A stretch of 64,000 nucleotides of DNA from JAEINY01 sp942490535 (GCA_942490535.1 CALNXQ010000005.1:1488001-1552000); one strand, 5' to 3'; shown: positions 1-8,571, counted from the stretch's first letter. The notes: generated from the letters alone by a model not told the origin. Made by a program: numbers and translations.

Positions 1-777
1 CTAGATTTTAGGGATTTAGAGGCCTATAAAGAGGATGTCCTTTCCTTCAAACCTGATTATTTATTTCATTTAGGGGCATATACGGATTTAGAATTTTGTG
101 AAACGAATTCTGATGATACATATTTAACAAACACCTTGGCTGTTGAAAATGCAGTATATATCGCTAATGAATTAGACATTCCCCTGTTATACATTAGTAC
201 AGCTGGAATATTTGATGGTAAACAAGATCTATATGACGATTGGGATCTTCCAAACCCATTAGGAGTATATGCGAGGTCTAAATATATGGGAGAGCGTTTC
301 GTATGTGAAAATGCAAAGAGGTTTTTAGTTTGTCGTGCTGGTTGGATGATGGGATCAGGCCCTAAAAAGGATAAAAAATTCATTCAAAAGTTAATGAAGC
401 AGATAAAAGATGGAGCTAAGGAATTATTCATTGTAAACGATAAAGATGGTACTCCAACTTATACTCATGATTTTGCACAAACTGTTAAGGAATTAATTGA
501 GAAAGAGTATTGGGGATTATATAATTGTGTGTGTGGAGGACAAACAAGTCGATTAGAAGTTGCTAATGAGCTGATTTCACTACTTGGTAAAAAGGAGGAC
601 GTAAAAATTTCAGAAGTAGATTCAAGTTACTTCAAGGATGTATATTTTGCTGCTAGGCCTGCCTCCGAGAGGTTAGTTACTAAAAAATTAGAGTTGAGAA
701 AAGTTAATTCTATGCGAGACTGGAGAATTGCGTTAAAAGAGTATATTGAGAATTATTATCAAGGCTATCTCGAGTAG
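1..777 (+). CDS. RmlD-like sugar-nucleotide reductase (SDR), 5' truncated by window edge
   Basis: The frame is open from base 1 and ends at the stop at 775-777, so the start lies outside the window; the TTG near 136 is internal. The visible 258 residues resemble the extended SDR family of dTDP-4-dehydrorhamnose reductases (RmlD_sub_bind). Visible hallmarks are FHLGAYTDLEFCE near the edge, a STAGIFDG strand (the STDYVFDG equivalent), and YARSKYMGE carrying the Y-x3-K catalytic pair, followed by RAGWMMG. The N-terminal Rossmann glycine motif is outside the window. The gene ends 2 bp before the next glycosyltransferase gene, so the two are probably cotranscribed. It is distinct from the canonical rfbD further downstream and may reduce another nucleotide-activated 4-keto sugar. 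The exact substrate cannot be read from the sequence. Confidence 0.8.
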   Translation, partial: LDFRDLEAYKEDVLSFKPDYLFHLGAYTDLEFCETNSDDTYLTNTLAVENAVYIANELDIPLLYISTAGIFDGKQDLYDDWDLPNPLGVYARSKYMGERFVCENAKRFLVCRAGWMMGSGPKKDKKFIQKLMKQIKDGAKELFIVNDKDGTPTYTHDFAQTVKELIEKEYWGLYNCVCGGQTSRLEVANELISLLGKKEDVKISEVDSSYFKDVYFAARPASERLVTKKLELRKVNSMRDWRIALKEYIENYYQGYLE

Positions 778-779
778 AA

Positions 780-1874
780 ATGAAAAAGAAGAAGATTCAT
801 ATTGTTGGTACCCATGGGGTTCCTGCAAAATATGGTGGGTTTGAAACGTTAGCGGATTTTTTATGTCAGAACCTGAGTTCAGAATTTGATATTACCGTCT
901 ATTGTAATGCCCACAAATATGAAGAAAAGCCGCGTACGTATTGTGGTGCGAAGTTAGAGTATGTTGCATTAGAAGCGAATGGCTTTAAAGGAATTTTTTA
1001 TGATTTGATTACCTACTGCAAAGCCTTATTTTCATCTGATATTATTCTTTATTTAAGTCCTGTAGGATCTGGTTTTATGACACCACTAAAATACCTTACA
1101 GGAAAAAAGGTGATTGTTAATCATGGAGGTTTGAATGAATGGGAAAGGGAAAAACTGAATTGGATACAAAAAAAATGGGCGAAGTTTAACCATTGGATTG
1201 CCTCAAAGTTTGCAGATGTGAATATTGCAGATAATGAATTATACAAGAATAGTTTGAAACAAAACTTTAATGCGGAGTCTGTAGTTATTCGGTATGGTGG
1301 GGATCACGTTAGAAAAATAAATCAAGATAGTAAAGTACTAAAAGAAAAATATCCTTTCGTAAAAGGGAAATATGCAGTTAGTATATCAAGAGCTCAGGTA
1401 GATAATAACATTCACACTGTATTGGAAGCCTTTGAGAATTTTGACTTGTATAAGGTAGTAATTGTTTCCAATTGGGATGTATCAGAATATGGTCGTTCGC
1501 TTAAAGCAACCTACAAAGATCATGCAAACATAATACTTCTTGATGCAATTTATGATAAAGAAGAACTAGATTATGTACGTGGTAATTCCTACATTTATAT
1601 TCACTCCCATTCAAGATGTGGTACAGCCCCATCACTTGTAGAAGCAATGAACCTTGAACTGCCCATTGTCTCTTTTGATGTACCAACGAATCGAGAGACA
1701 ACCAATAAAAAAGCATTTTTTTTTAAGGATTCATCTTCGCTTATTTCTACTTTGAAAACAATTGATGATGAGAAAGCTAAAACTATCAAAAGTGAGTTGT
1801 TTAAACTGGCATGTGAAAGATATACCTGGAAGCATATTTCTCATCAGTATAAATCGTTATTTGAAAACGTTTAA
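780..1874 (+). CDS. DUF1972-type family 1 glycosyltransferase
   Basis: 364 residues. The N-terminus (about residues 4-30) reads IHIVGTHGVPAKYGGFETLA, the signature of the DUF1972 domain found in rhamnosyl- and related glycosyltransferases. The C-terminal half has the GT-B donor-binding pattern: HSHSRCGTAPSLVEAMN near residues 275-292, followed by PIVSFDVPTNRE. It is predicted to be cytosolic or peripheral at the inner membrane and to add a sugar to the growing polysaccharide repeat unit. It lies between the RmlD-like gene (2-bp gap) and rfbA (45-bp gap), so dTDP-rhamnose or a related sugar is a plausible donor, although this is inferred from position only. Confidence 0.88.
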   Translation: MKKKKIHIVGTHGVPAKYGGFETLADFLCQNLSSEFDITVYCNAHKYEEKPRTYCGAKLEYVALEANGFKGIFYDLITYCKALFSSDIILYLSPVGSGFMTPLKYLTGKKVIVNHGGLNEWEREKLNWIQKKWAKFNHWIASKFADVNIADNELYKNSLKQNFNAESVVIRYGGDHVRKINQDSKVLKEKYPFVKGKYAVSISRAQVDNNIHTVLEAFENFDLYKVVIVSNWDVSEYGRSLKATYKDHANIILLDAIYDKEELDYVRGNSYIYIHSHSRCGTAPSLVEAMNLELPIVSFDVPTNRETTNKKAFFFKDSSSLISTLKTIDDEKAKTIKSELFKLACERYTWKHISHQYKSLFENV

Positions 1875-1919
1875 TCTACCTAACTTTTACCGCGTTTCAC
1901 CTAAATCAATTAAAAATCC

Positions 1920-2795
1920 ATGAAAGGTATTATTCTCGCCGGTGGATCCGGCACACGTTTACATCCTATAACATTAGCGACATCAAAGCAGTTATTGCCA
2001 ATATATGACAAACCAATGATTTATTATCCTTTATCAGTTTTAATGCTGGCGGGGATTAAAGAAGTATTAATCATCACGACTCCTGAAGATCAGGTATCAT
2101 TTAAAAGGCTTTTGGACGATGGTAGTCAATGGGGTATTGAATTAAGTTATGTTGTTCAACCTTCTCCAGATGGTCTTGCGCAGGCTTTCATTCTTGGAGA
2201 GGCGTTTATTGGAGATGAAGATGTATGCTTGGTTTTGGGTGATAACATCTTTTATGGTCATGGATTTGTGGATTTGCTATCAAATGCAGTAAAAAGTGTA
2301 TCCTCAGAAAACAAGGCAGCAGTTTTTGGTTATTGGGTGAATGATCCTGAACGATATGGTGTATGTACTTTTGATGATTCAGGGAATGTAACTACCATTG
2401 AAGAGAAGCCCAAAGATCCGAAGTCCAATTATGCTGTTGTTGGTTTATATTTCTATCCCAGTGATGTTATAAAAGTTGCCAAAACGATTAAACCTAGTGA
2501 AAGAGGTGAGTTAGAAATAACTACGGTGAATCAAGAGTACTTAGATGAGAATCGCTTAAAAGTGGAGTTAATGGGGCGAGGATTTGCCTGGTTAGATACA
2601 GGTACTCACGAATCTTTGTTAGAAGCAAGCCATTTTGTTGAGACTTTAGAGAAAAGAATTGGCTTAAAAATGGCATGTCCTGAAGAAATTGCTTATAATC
2701 AAAAGTGGATCTCTAGGGAACAATTGATTGAACAAGGAGAGAAGTTAAGTAAAAACAAATATGGTCAATACTTATTGTCCATTGCTAAACGATAG
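1920..2795 (+). CDS. rfbA: glucose-1-phosphate thymidylyltransferase RmlA
   Basis: 291 residues, the normal length of RmlA. It makes dTDP-glucose from dTTP and glucose-1-phosphate, the first step of dTDP-L-rhamnose synthesis. The nucleotidyltransferase signature GGSGTRLHP is at residues 8-16, followed by TSKQLLPIYDKPMIYYPLS. The metal-binding GDN is at 107-109 and EEKP near 161-164. The C-terminal GFAWLDTGTHESLLEAS is typical of the family. Start ATG at 1920 gives the expected N-terminus MKGIILAGG. It is the first gene of a complete rfbACDB operon; rfbC begins 2 bp after its stop. Confidence 0.97.
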   Translation: MKGIILAGGSGTRLHPITLATSKQLLPIYDKPMIYYPLSVLMLAGIKEVLIITTPEDQVSFKRLLDDGSQWGIELSYVVQPSPDGLAQAFILGEAFIGDEDVCLVLGDNIFYGHGFVDLLSNAVKSVSSENKAAVFGYWVNDPERYGVCTFDDSGNVTTIEEKPKDPKSNYAVVGLYFYPSDVIKVAKTIKPSERGELEITTVNQEYLDENRLKVELMGRGFAWLDTGTHESLLEASHFVETLEKRIGLKMACPEEIAYNQKWISREQLIEQGEKLSKNKYGQYLLSIAKR

Positions 2796-2797
2796 GG

Positions 2798-3358
2798 ATG
2801 AAATTTATTGAAACAAAGATAGAGGATTTGGTAATTATTGAACCTAAGGTGTTTGGAGATCATCGCGGTTATTTTTTTGAATCGTTTAATCAAAAGCAAT
2901 TTGAAAAAAACATTAGAAAAGTTCAGTTTGTGCAGGATAATGAATCACGATCAAGTTATGGAGTACTAAGAGGCTTACATTTTCAAAAGCCACCTTATGA
3001 CCAAGCTAAATTAGTGAGATGTATTGAAGGGAAAGTGCTAGATGTAGCTGTTGATATACGAAAAGGATCGTCAACTTTTGGTAAACATGTTTCTGTCATT
3101 TTATCCGATGAAAATAAGCGTCAATTTTTTGTTCCTCGTGGTTTCGCTCATGGCTTTGTCGTATTAAGTAAGTCTGCTATTTTTTCCTATAAAGTGGACA
3201 ATTGGTATGCTCCTGAGTATGATTCTGGTATTTTATGGAATGATCCTCAATTGGGTATTGATTGGAATATCGATATAGACTCTATATTGCTTTCTGGAAA
3301 AGATAAAGAATTGAAAACATTGGATCTTCTTGAAATACCGCAAGAGTTTGCAATTTAA
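2798..3358 (+). CDS. rfbC: dTDP-4-dehydrorhamnose 3,5-epimerase RmlC
   Basis: 186 residues, full length for this cupin epimerase. It converts dTDP-4-keto-6-deoxyglucose to dTDP-4-keto-L-rhamnose. The catalytic histidine lies in RGLHFQ (His61), and the tyrosine acid/base is Tyr131 in FSYKVDN. The surrounding QDNESRSSYGVLRG and PRGFAHGFVVLS segments are family hallmarks. Tight packing (2 bp after rfbA, 22 bp before rfbD) supports one transcript. Confidence 0.97.
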   Translation: MKFIETKIEDLVIIEPKVFGDHRGYFFESFNQKQFEKNIRKVQFVQDNESRSSYGVLRGLHFQKPPYDQAKLVRCIEGKVLDVAVDIRKGSSTFGKHVSVILSDENKRQFFVPRGFAHGFVVLSKSAIFSYKVDNWYAPEYDSGILWNDPQLGIDWNIDIDSILLSGKDKELKTLDLLEIPQEFAI

Positions 3359-3380
3359 AAAAATCAGAAATTAGTAATAA

Positions 3381-4247
3381 ATGAACATTCTTGTAACGGG
3401 TTCCAATGGTCAACTAGGATCTGAGTTAAAGGCCATTTCAACGAGGTATCAGGGTCATTCTTTTTTATTTACAGATGTTGATGAGCTTGATATCACTGAT
3501 ACACAAAAAATATTAGAGTTTTTTAAGAAGAATGAAGTTAATGCTGTCATCAACTGTGCAGCCTATACTGCTGTTGATAAAGCAGAGTCTGAGTTAGATA
3601 CGGCTCGCAAGATAAATGCCTTAGCAGTCGAAAATATTGTAAAGGCATGTGGAGAGTATCGTGCAAAATTAGTTCATATATCTACTGATTATGTATTTAA
3701 CGGAGAGTACTACCTTCCTTTATCAGAATCAGAAACAGTGGCCCCACTAGGGGTTTATGGTTTGACTAAAAGGGAAGGTGAGGAATTTGTAATAAACTCA
3801 TCCATTGATGGAATCGTGATCCGTACTTCCTGGTTATATTCTTCATTTGGAAAAAACTTTGTTAAAACCATGTTGCGTTTGGGTGCTGAAAGAGGATCAT
3901 TGGGAATTATTTATGATCAGATTGGCACTCCCACTTATGCTGCCGATCTTGCTGAGACAATTATGAATATTATTAGCTCTGAAAAGAGAATGGATGCAAA
4001 AGGAAAAGTTTACCATTTTAGCAATGAAGGAGTGGCATCATGGTATGATTTTGCAAAAGCAATATTCGAATTGGCTGATATTGATTGTGTCGTAAACCCA
4101 ATCGAAACATCCGAATACCCAACTCCTGCCAGTAGGCCACATTATTCGGTTATGAATAAAACCAAAATTAAAAAAGATTTTAAAATTACAATTCCTTATT
4201 GGCGCGATTCTTTGAAGACGTGTATTCAGTTGCTTCAAAGATCTTAA
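3381..4247 (+). CDS. rfbD: dTDP-4-dehydrorhamnose reductase RmlD
   Basis: 288 residues. It reduces dTDP-4-keto-L-rhamnose to dTDP-L-rhamnose with NAD(P)H. The Rossmann motif TGSNGQLG is at residues 6-13, STDYVFNG at 101-108, and the Y-x3-K catalytic pair at Tyr126/Lys130 in VYGLTKREGE. RTSWLYSSFGKNFVKTML and the GTPTYAADLA segment are characteristic of RmlD. It belongs to the rfbACDB operon, 28 bp ahead of rfbB. A second RmlD-like gene opens the window. Confidence 0.96.
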   Translation: MNILVTGSNGQLGSELKAISTRYQGHSFLFTDVDELDITDTQKILEFFKKNEVNAVINCAAYTAVDKAESELDTARKINALAVENIVKACGEYRAKLVHISTDYVFNGEYYLPLSESETVAPLGVYGLTKREGEEFVINSSIDGIVIRTSWLYSSFGKNFVKTMLRLGAERGSLGIIYDQIGTPTYAADLAETIMNIISSEKRMDAKGKVYHFSNEGVASWYDFAKAIFELADIDCVVNPIETSEYPTPASRPHYSVMNKTKIKKDFKITIPYWRDSLKTCIQLLQRS

Positions 4248-4275
4248 AATCTTGTTTTTTTTAAAGACAGAATAA

Positions 4276-5286
4276 ATGAAAACGATATTAGTAACTGGTG
4301 GTGCTGGTTTTATTGGTGCCAATTTTATTCCCTACTTCGTAAAAAAATATTCAGATTATAAGATTATTAACCTGGATAAGTTAACTTATGCTGGTGATAT
4401 TCAAAATCTGAGCGAAATTAGGGAGAACGGCAATTATGAATTTGTCAAAGGTGACATTTGTAATCGTGAATTAGTTGAATATTTGTTTGAAAAACATGAT
4501 ATAAGAGGAGTGATTCATTTTGCCGCCGAAAGTCATGTTGATAATTCAATTTCCGGACCGGAGGTATTTATTAAAACAAATGTGAATGGAACGTTTACAT
4601 TATTAGATGTAGCTCGTAATTATTGGATGGATGCCCCTTTCAAGTACAAAAAGGAATATGAAGGAAGTCGGTTTCACCACATTTCAACAGATGAAGTTTA
4701 TGGAACGTTAGGTGATGCAGGGTTGTTTTGTGAAGACACACCATATGCTCCCAATAGCCCTTATTCATCTTCTAAAGCTTCATCCGATCTTTTGGTAAGA
4801 GCCTATTACCATACATATGGAATGGACGTTACAACTAGTAATTGCAGCAATAATTATGGTCCAAAACAACATAATGAAAAATTGATTCCAACCATTATTC
4901 GTAAAGCACTTGCTGAAGAAAACATACCGATATACGGAGATGGGAGAAATATCAGGGATTGGTTATATGTAAGGGATCATTGTACTGGTATCGATTTAGT
5001 TTACCATATAGGAAAGTCAGGTGAAACATATAACATTGGGGGACGAAATGAAAGAGATAACTTATTTATTGTCAGTCATATTTGTTCTGTTTTGGACTAT
5101 AAAAGACCTCGCAATGATGGATCATCTTATAAAGACTTAATCTCTTTCGTTAAAGATAGAGCTGGGCATGATCGCAGGTATGCAATTGATGCTAACAAAA
5201 TCGAAACGGAATTAGGTTGGAAAGCTCAAGAAAATTTTGAAACGGGTATTATTAAAACCATAGATTGGTATTTGGAAAACAGATAA
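4276..5286 (+). CDS. rfbB: dTDP-glucose 4,6-dehydratase RmlB
   Basis: 336 residues. It catalyses the second step of dTDP-rhamnose synthesis, dehydrating dTDP-glucose to the 4-keto-6-deoxy form with bound NAD. The Rossmann motif GGAGFIG is at 8-14, STDEVYG at 137-143 (Asp/Glu catalytic residues), and the YSSSK catalytic pair is Tyr163/Lys167. NNYGPKQHNEKLIP and YGDGRNIRDWLYV are RmlB-specific. It closes the rhamnose set; gmd follows after 4 bp, joining rhamnose and fucose precursor genes in one probable operon. Confidence 0.97.
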   Translation: MKTILVTGGAGFIGANFIPYFVKKYSDYKIINLDKLTYAGDIQNLSEIRENGNYEFVKGDICNRELVEYLFEKHDIRGVIHFAAESHVDNSISGPEVFIKTNVNGTFTLLDVARNYWMDAPFKYKKEYEGSRFHHISTDEVYGTLGDAGLFCEDTPYAPNSPYSSSKASSDLLVRAYYHTYGMDVTTSNCSNNYGPKQHNEKLIPTIIRKALAEENIPIYGDGRNIRDWLYVRDHCTGIDLVYHIGKSGETYNIGGRNERDNLFIVSHICSVLDYKRPRNDGSSYKDLISFVKDRAGHDRRYAIDANKIETELGWKAQENFETGIIKTIDWYLENR

Positions 5287-5290
5287 TAAA

Positions 5291-6412
5291 ATGGAGAATC
5301 AAAAGACAGCCCTAATCACCGGTGTCACCGGACAAGATGGCGCCTATCTAGCCGAGTTTTTATTAAGAAAAGGATACATCGTTCACGGCATAAAACGTCG
5401 TTCATCCTTATTCAATACTGATCGTATTGATCATTTGTACCAGGATCCGCATGTGGAGAATCGTAACCTAATTTTGCATTATGGTGATTTAACAGATTCA
5501 ATGAACCTGACGCGTATTATACAGGAGGTAAGGCCAGATGAGATATACAATCTGGCAGCCATGAGTCATGTGAAGGTCAGTTTTGATACGCCTGAATATA
5601 CTGCCAATGCAGATGGATTAGGTACCCTTCGTATACTAGAAGCTATCCGTTTGTTAGGTCTGACTGAAAAAACAAGAATATATCAAGCTTCTACGTCAGA
5701 GTTGTATGGCTTAGTACAAGAAGTACCGCAGTCAGAGAAAACACCTTTCTATCCACGTAGTCCTTACGCAGTGGCAAAGATGTATGCCTACTGGATTACG
5801 GTGAATTACCGTGAAGCTTACAATATGTATGCTTGTAATGGTATTCTATTTAACCATGAGAGTCCTTTGCGAGGAGAAACCTTTGTAACGCGTAAAATTA
5901 CTCGTGCTGTTGCCAAGATTGGGTTAGGTATGCAGGATTGTTTGTTCCTGGGTAACATGGATTCGAAACGTGACTGGGGACATGCCAAGGATTACATCAA
6001 AGCGATGTGGTTAATTCTTCAGCAGGATCAACCTGAGGATTATGTGATAGCTACTGGTGTGACTACTACCGTGCGTGACTTTGTGAAAATGGCCTTTGGA
6101 GAAGTAGGTATCGAAGTGGAGTTCAAAGGTGAAGGTGAGAATGAAAATGGTACTGTTGCAAAGTGTAACAATCCAGAATATCAGGTGCCCATTGGAACGG
6201 AAGTGGTGAAAGTCGATCCACGTTATTACCGTCCTACCGAGGTTGATTTGTTGATTGGTGATCCTACTAAGTCCAATGAGAAATTGGGTTGGAAACCAGA
6301 GTATGACCTGGCTGGATTGGTGAAGGACATGATGGAATCGGATGTGAAGTTGGTGAAGAAGGATCGGTATTTGAAGGATGGGGGTTACGAGGTGCTTAAT
6401 TACTTCGAGTAG
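5291..6412 (+). CDS. gmd: GDP-mannose 4,6-dehydratase
   Basis: 373 residues, typical length. It converts GDP-D-mannose to GDP-4-keto-6-deoxymannose, the first committed step to GDP-L-fucose. The Rossmann motif is G-VTGQDG at residues 11-17. Family signatures are GIKRRSSLFNTDRIDH, SELYGLVQEVPQ, the YAVAK pair Tyr159/Lys163 and NHESPLRGETFVTRKI. The gene follows rfbB by 4 bp; its partner fcl is separated from it by a GxxExxY cassette of about 780 bp, which appears to interrupt what is normally an adjacent gmd-fcl pair. Confidence 0.97.
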   Translation: MENQKTALITGVTGQDGAYLAEFLLRKGYIVHGIKRRSSLFNTDRIDHLYQDPHVENRNLILHYGDLTDSMNLTRIIQEVRPDEIYNLAAMSHVKVSFDTPEYTANADGLGTLRILEAIRLLGLTEKTRIYQASTSELYGLVQEVPQSEKTPFYPRSPYAVAKMYAYWITVNYREAYNMYACNGILFNHESPLRGETFVTRKITRAVAKIGLGMQDCLFLGNMDSKRDWGHAKDYIKAMWLILQQDQPEDYVIATGVTTTVRDFVKMAFGEVGIEVEFKGEGENENGTVAKCNNPEYQVPIGTEVVKVDPRYYRPTEVDLLIGDPTKSNEKLGWKPEYDLAGLVKDMMESDVKLVKKDRYLKDGGYEVLNYFE

Positions 6413-6516
6413 GGGTTCACGCTAAGATCGCCAAGCTGTTTCACGCAAAGAACGCTAAGTAACTTTGTTGACTTGGCGATATACTTCGCTACTTTTGCGA
6501 GAAATCTTTTGAAGTC
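6412..6516. repeat. Direct repeat, copy 1 (about 105 bp) upstream of GxxExxY pseudogene
   Basis: This stretch begins at the last base of gmd and recurs at 6658-6762 at an offset of exactly 246 bp. Apart from a handful of changes in the first 25 bases the two copies are identical, and the identity continues into the coding part. It contains a CGCAAAG-type imperfect palindrome at 6439-6504. Confidence 0.9.
6439..6504. repeat. CGCAAAG imperfect palindrome, copy A
   Basis: A 66-bp element that opens TTTCACGCAAAG and closes CTTTTGCGAGAAA, so its ends are near-inverted copies of each other; the inner CGCTAAG and CTTGGCG also pair. It is identical to the element at 6685-6750. Confidence 0.7.
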
Positions 6517-6651
6517 ATGCATGAAAATGAAATAGCTAGAATTGTGATGGACACGGCTTATAACTTGTATAAGCAGATTGGGCCGGGACTGTTGGAGTCT
6601 GCCTTTTAACATGCATTGACTTTCGATATATTTGAAAGGGGACTTCTACTT
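6517..6651 (+). pseudogene. Broken GxxExxY-protein copy (frameshifted, 3' truncated)
   Basis: The ATG at 6517 opens a frame whose first 29 residues closely match the intact GxxExxY protein starting at 6763, then meets a TAA at 6607-6609. Reading on in another frame gives HALTFDIFERGLLL, which matches NALAFDLRENGLKV of the intact gene, so a frameshift rather than an early natural end explains the stop. Homology ceases at about codon 45, where the next repeat copy begins. This is a decayed remnant left by a tandem duplication of upstream region plus gene. Confidence 0.85.
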
Positions 6652-6657
6652 TAAATT

Positions 6658-6762
6658 GGGGTTCACGCCAAGAGCGCAAAACTGTTTCACGCAAAGAACG
6701 CTAAGTAACTTTGTTGACTTGGCGATATACTTCGCTACTTTTGCGAGAAATCTTTTGAAGTC
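6658..6762. repeat. Direct repeat, copy 2 (about 105 bp) upstream of intact GxxExxY gene
   Basis: Second copy of the repeat at 6412-6516, ending at the start codon of the intact GxxExxY gene. The near identity of the noncoding part contrasts with several substitutions in the coding part, suggesting a fairly recent duplication or gene conversion. Confidence 0.9.
6685..6750. repeat. CGCAAAG imperfect palindrome, copy B
   Basis: Same 66-bp element as 6439-6504, placed 12 bp ahead of the GxxExxY start codon. It could act as a transcript structure or as a cassette boundary. Confidence 0.7.
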
Positions 6763-7140
6763 ATGCATGAAAATGAAATAGCCAAAATTGTGGTGGACAC
6801 GGCTTATAACTTGCATAAGCTGATTGGACCTGGTTTATTGGAGTCCGCTTATGAAAATGCTTTAGCCTTTGATTTAAGAGAAAACGGATTGAAAGTAGAG
6901 CAACAATTTTCAATGCCTTTTATCTATAAAGATGTAAAACTTGATGTAGGATATCGACTGGATTTATTGGTTGAAAATAAACTCATTGTTGAAATTAAAT
7001 CTGTTGATTTATTGGCTCCAGTTCATTATGCACAGACATTAACTTATTTGCGACTGGCTAATCTAAAGCTTGGGTTGTTAATCAACTTTAATACTAAACT
7101 ATTCAAAGAAGGTGTTCACCGACTGGTGAATGGATTATAA
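6763..7140 (+). CDS. GxxExxY family protein (PD-(D/E)xK-like)
   Basis: 125 residues, normal for the family. The naming motif is GLLESAY near residues 26-32 after IGP. A PD-(D/E)xK nuclease-like core follows: RLDLLVENKLIVEIKSVDLL, giving the D...E-x-K pattern around residues 69-82. The family is common in Bacteroidota, and its function is not established; a nuclease role is only suggested by the fold. The gene sits between gmd and fcl and is bordered by CGCAAAG-type repeats on both sides, with a broken second copy just upstream. Start ATG at 6763 is preferred because the same ATG is preserved in the pseudogene copy. Confidence 0.88.
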   Translation: MHENEIAKIVVDTAYNLHKLIGPGLLESAYENALAFDLRENGLKVEQQFSMPFIYKDVKLDVGYRLDLLVENKLIVEIKSVDLLAPVHYAQTLTYLRLANLKLGLLINFNTKLFKEGVHRLVNGL

Positions 7141-7182
7141 TTTTGCGTATTTGGCGAAGACTTTGCGCCTTTGCGAGAAATA
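7141..7182. repeat. CGCAAAG-type repeat downstream of GxxExxY gene
   Basis: Contains TTTTGCG, TTTGGCG, CTTTGCG and CTTTGCGAGAAA in one orientation, closely resembling the right half of the palindromes at 6439-6504 and 6685-6750. It ends 8 bp before the fcl start codon. Confidence 0.6.
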
Positions 7183-7189
7183 ATGCACT

Positions 7190-8287
7190 ATGGATAAGAA
7201 TTCGAAGATATATATTGCCGGTCATAAAGGTTTGGTGGGATCGGCGTTGTGGAAGACACTGAAAAACAAAGGGTATACCAATTTGGTGGGCCGTTCCATT
7301 GAGGAATTGAATCTGATGGATGCAGAAGCTGTCAATCAGTTTTTTGATGCAGAAAAGCCGGAGTATGTGATTCTGGCGGCAGCTAAAGTTGGGGGGATTG
7401 TAGCCAATAATACTTATCGGGCACAGTTCATTTATGAGAACCTGATGATTCAGAACAATGTGATTCATACAGCTTATAAACATGAGGTGAAGAAATTGTT
7501 GTTTTTGGGATCAACATGTATTTATCCTAAAGAAGCCCCGCAGCCCATGCCGGAGGATTGCTTGTTGACTTCTCCTTTGGAGTACACCAATGAACCTTAT
7601 GCCATCGCTAAGATTGCCGGGATTAAAATGTGTGAGTCCTACAACATACAGTATGGCACTAACTTTATTTCGGTGATGCCGACTAACTTGTATGGCCCCA
7701 ATGATAATTTTGATTTGGAGAAGTCGCATGTATTGCCGGCTTTGGTACGAAAAAATCACCTGGGAAAATGTTTAGAGTCCAATGATTGGGACGCTTTACG
7801 TGCTGATTTGAATCATCATCCCATTGAAGGAATTAATGGTTTAAATACTGAAGAAGAAATATTGTCTATCCTCAATAAATACGGCATTCGCATAATTCGC
7901 GACGATTCGCATAATTCGCGAGTATCTATAGAGATTTGGGGTACCGGAAAGCCCATGCGAGAATTCCTGTGGTCGGAAGAGATGGCGGCGGCATGTGTGT
8001 ATGCCATCGAGAATATTGATTTTAAAGATACCTATTCCGATAGTAAAGAAATACGGAACACACATATCAACATTGGTACCGGTAAGGAAATTTCCATCAA
8101 ACATTTAGCTGAAACCATCCAGGAGAAAGTGGGTTTCAAAGGAGAGTTATTCTTAAATGCGGATAAACCGGATGGTACCATGCGTAAATTAACCGATCCA
8201 TCTAAAATTCATCAACTGGGATGGCACCATCAGATTGATATTGAAGAAGGCATTGAGAAGATGTATGATTGGTATTTGAATAGATAG
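7190..8287 (+). CDS. fcl: GDP-L-fucose synthase
   Basis: 365 residues. It epimerises and reduces GDP-4-keto-6-deoxymannose to GDP-L-fucose. The Rossmann motif GHKGLVG is at 11-17, LGSTCIYP near 105, and the Tyr137/Lys141 pair lies in PYAIAK; IWGTGKPMREFLWSEEMA is diagnostic. It is longer than the roughly 320-residue E. coli enzyme because of an insert (about residues 190-245, SNDWDALRADLN...ILNKYGI) that I recall from other Bacteroidota Fcl proteins. The end of this insert contains a 17-bp exact duplication (7886-7902 and 7905-7921). Confidence 0.95.
   Translation: MDKNSKIYIAGHKGLVGSALWKTLKNKGYTNLVGRSIEELNLMDAEAVNQFFDAEKPEYVILAAAKVGGIVANNTYRAQFIYENLMIQNNVIHTAYKHEVKKLLFLGSTCIYPKEAPQPMPEDCLLTSPLEYTNEPYAIAKIAGIKMCESYNIQYGTNFISVMPTNLYGPNDNFDLEKSHVLPALVRKNHLGKCLESNDWDALRADLNHHPIEGINGLNTEEEILSILNKYGIRIIRDDSHNSRVSIEIWGTGKPMREFLWSEEMAAACVYAIENIDFKDTYSDSKEIRNTHINIGTGKEISIKHLAETIQEKVGFKGELFLNADKPDGTMRKLTDPSKIHQLGWHHQIDIEEGIEKMYDWYLNR
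7886..7921. repeat. Short tandem duplication inside fcl
   Basis: The 17-mer attcgcataattcgcga occurs at 7886-7902 and again at 7905-7921, a 19-bp period that is not a multiple of three. It encodes IRIIRDDSHNSR at the end of the Fcl insert, just before the conserved EIWGTG motif. Confidence 0.85.
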
Positions 8288-8539
8288 TTTATTACATCTA
8301 AAATCAATAGCGTCCAAAATAGTTTTTGATAATAAGCTGTACTAGGCGTTAACTGTAACTTATGCATAATTTTAGGTGATGAGGGATTGCTTTTTCGATC
8401 TGCCTTCAAGAAATAACGTTAAGAAATTTAATGTATTGAAGTGGTAAAGAAGAAAATCTGTTTGAGCAACGCGAGTTATTTTCTTTCAGCGTAAAGGAAT
8501 TAAATTTTAGTTATTTATTGACAGCAGCGGCATTTTTTG

Positions 8540-8571
8540 TTTACGTTTTTTTGCTGAAGAAAAAAAGTAAA
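8540..8571. repeat. A/T-rich palindrome
   Basis: TTTAC-g-TTTTTTT, loop GCTGAAG, then AAAAAAAGTAAA form a hairpin with one bulged base. It resembles short palindromic repeats scattered in Bacteroidota intergenic DNA. Confidence 0.6.

Noticed and set aside
6400..6612. 70-residue minus-strand frame over the gmd end and repeat
   Set aside because: It lies across the repeat and pseudogene in antisense and shows no protein features.
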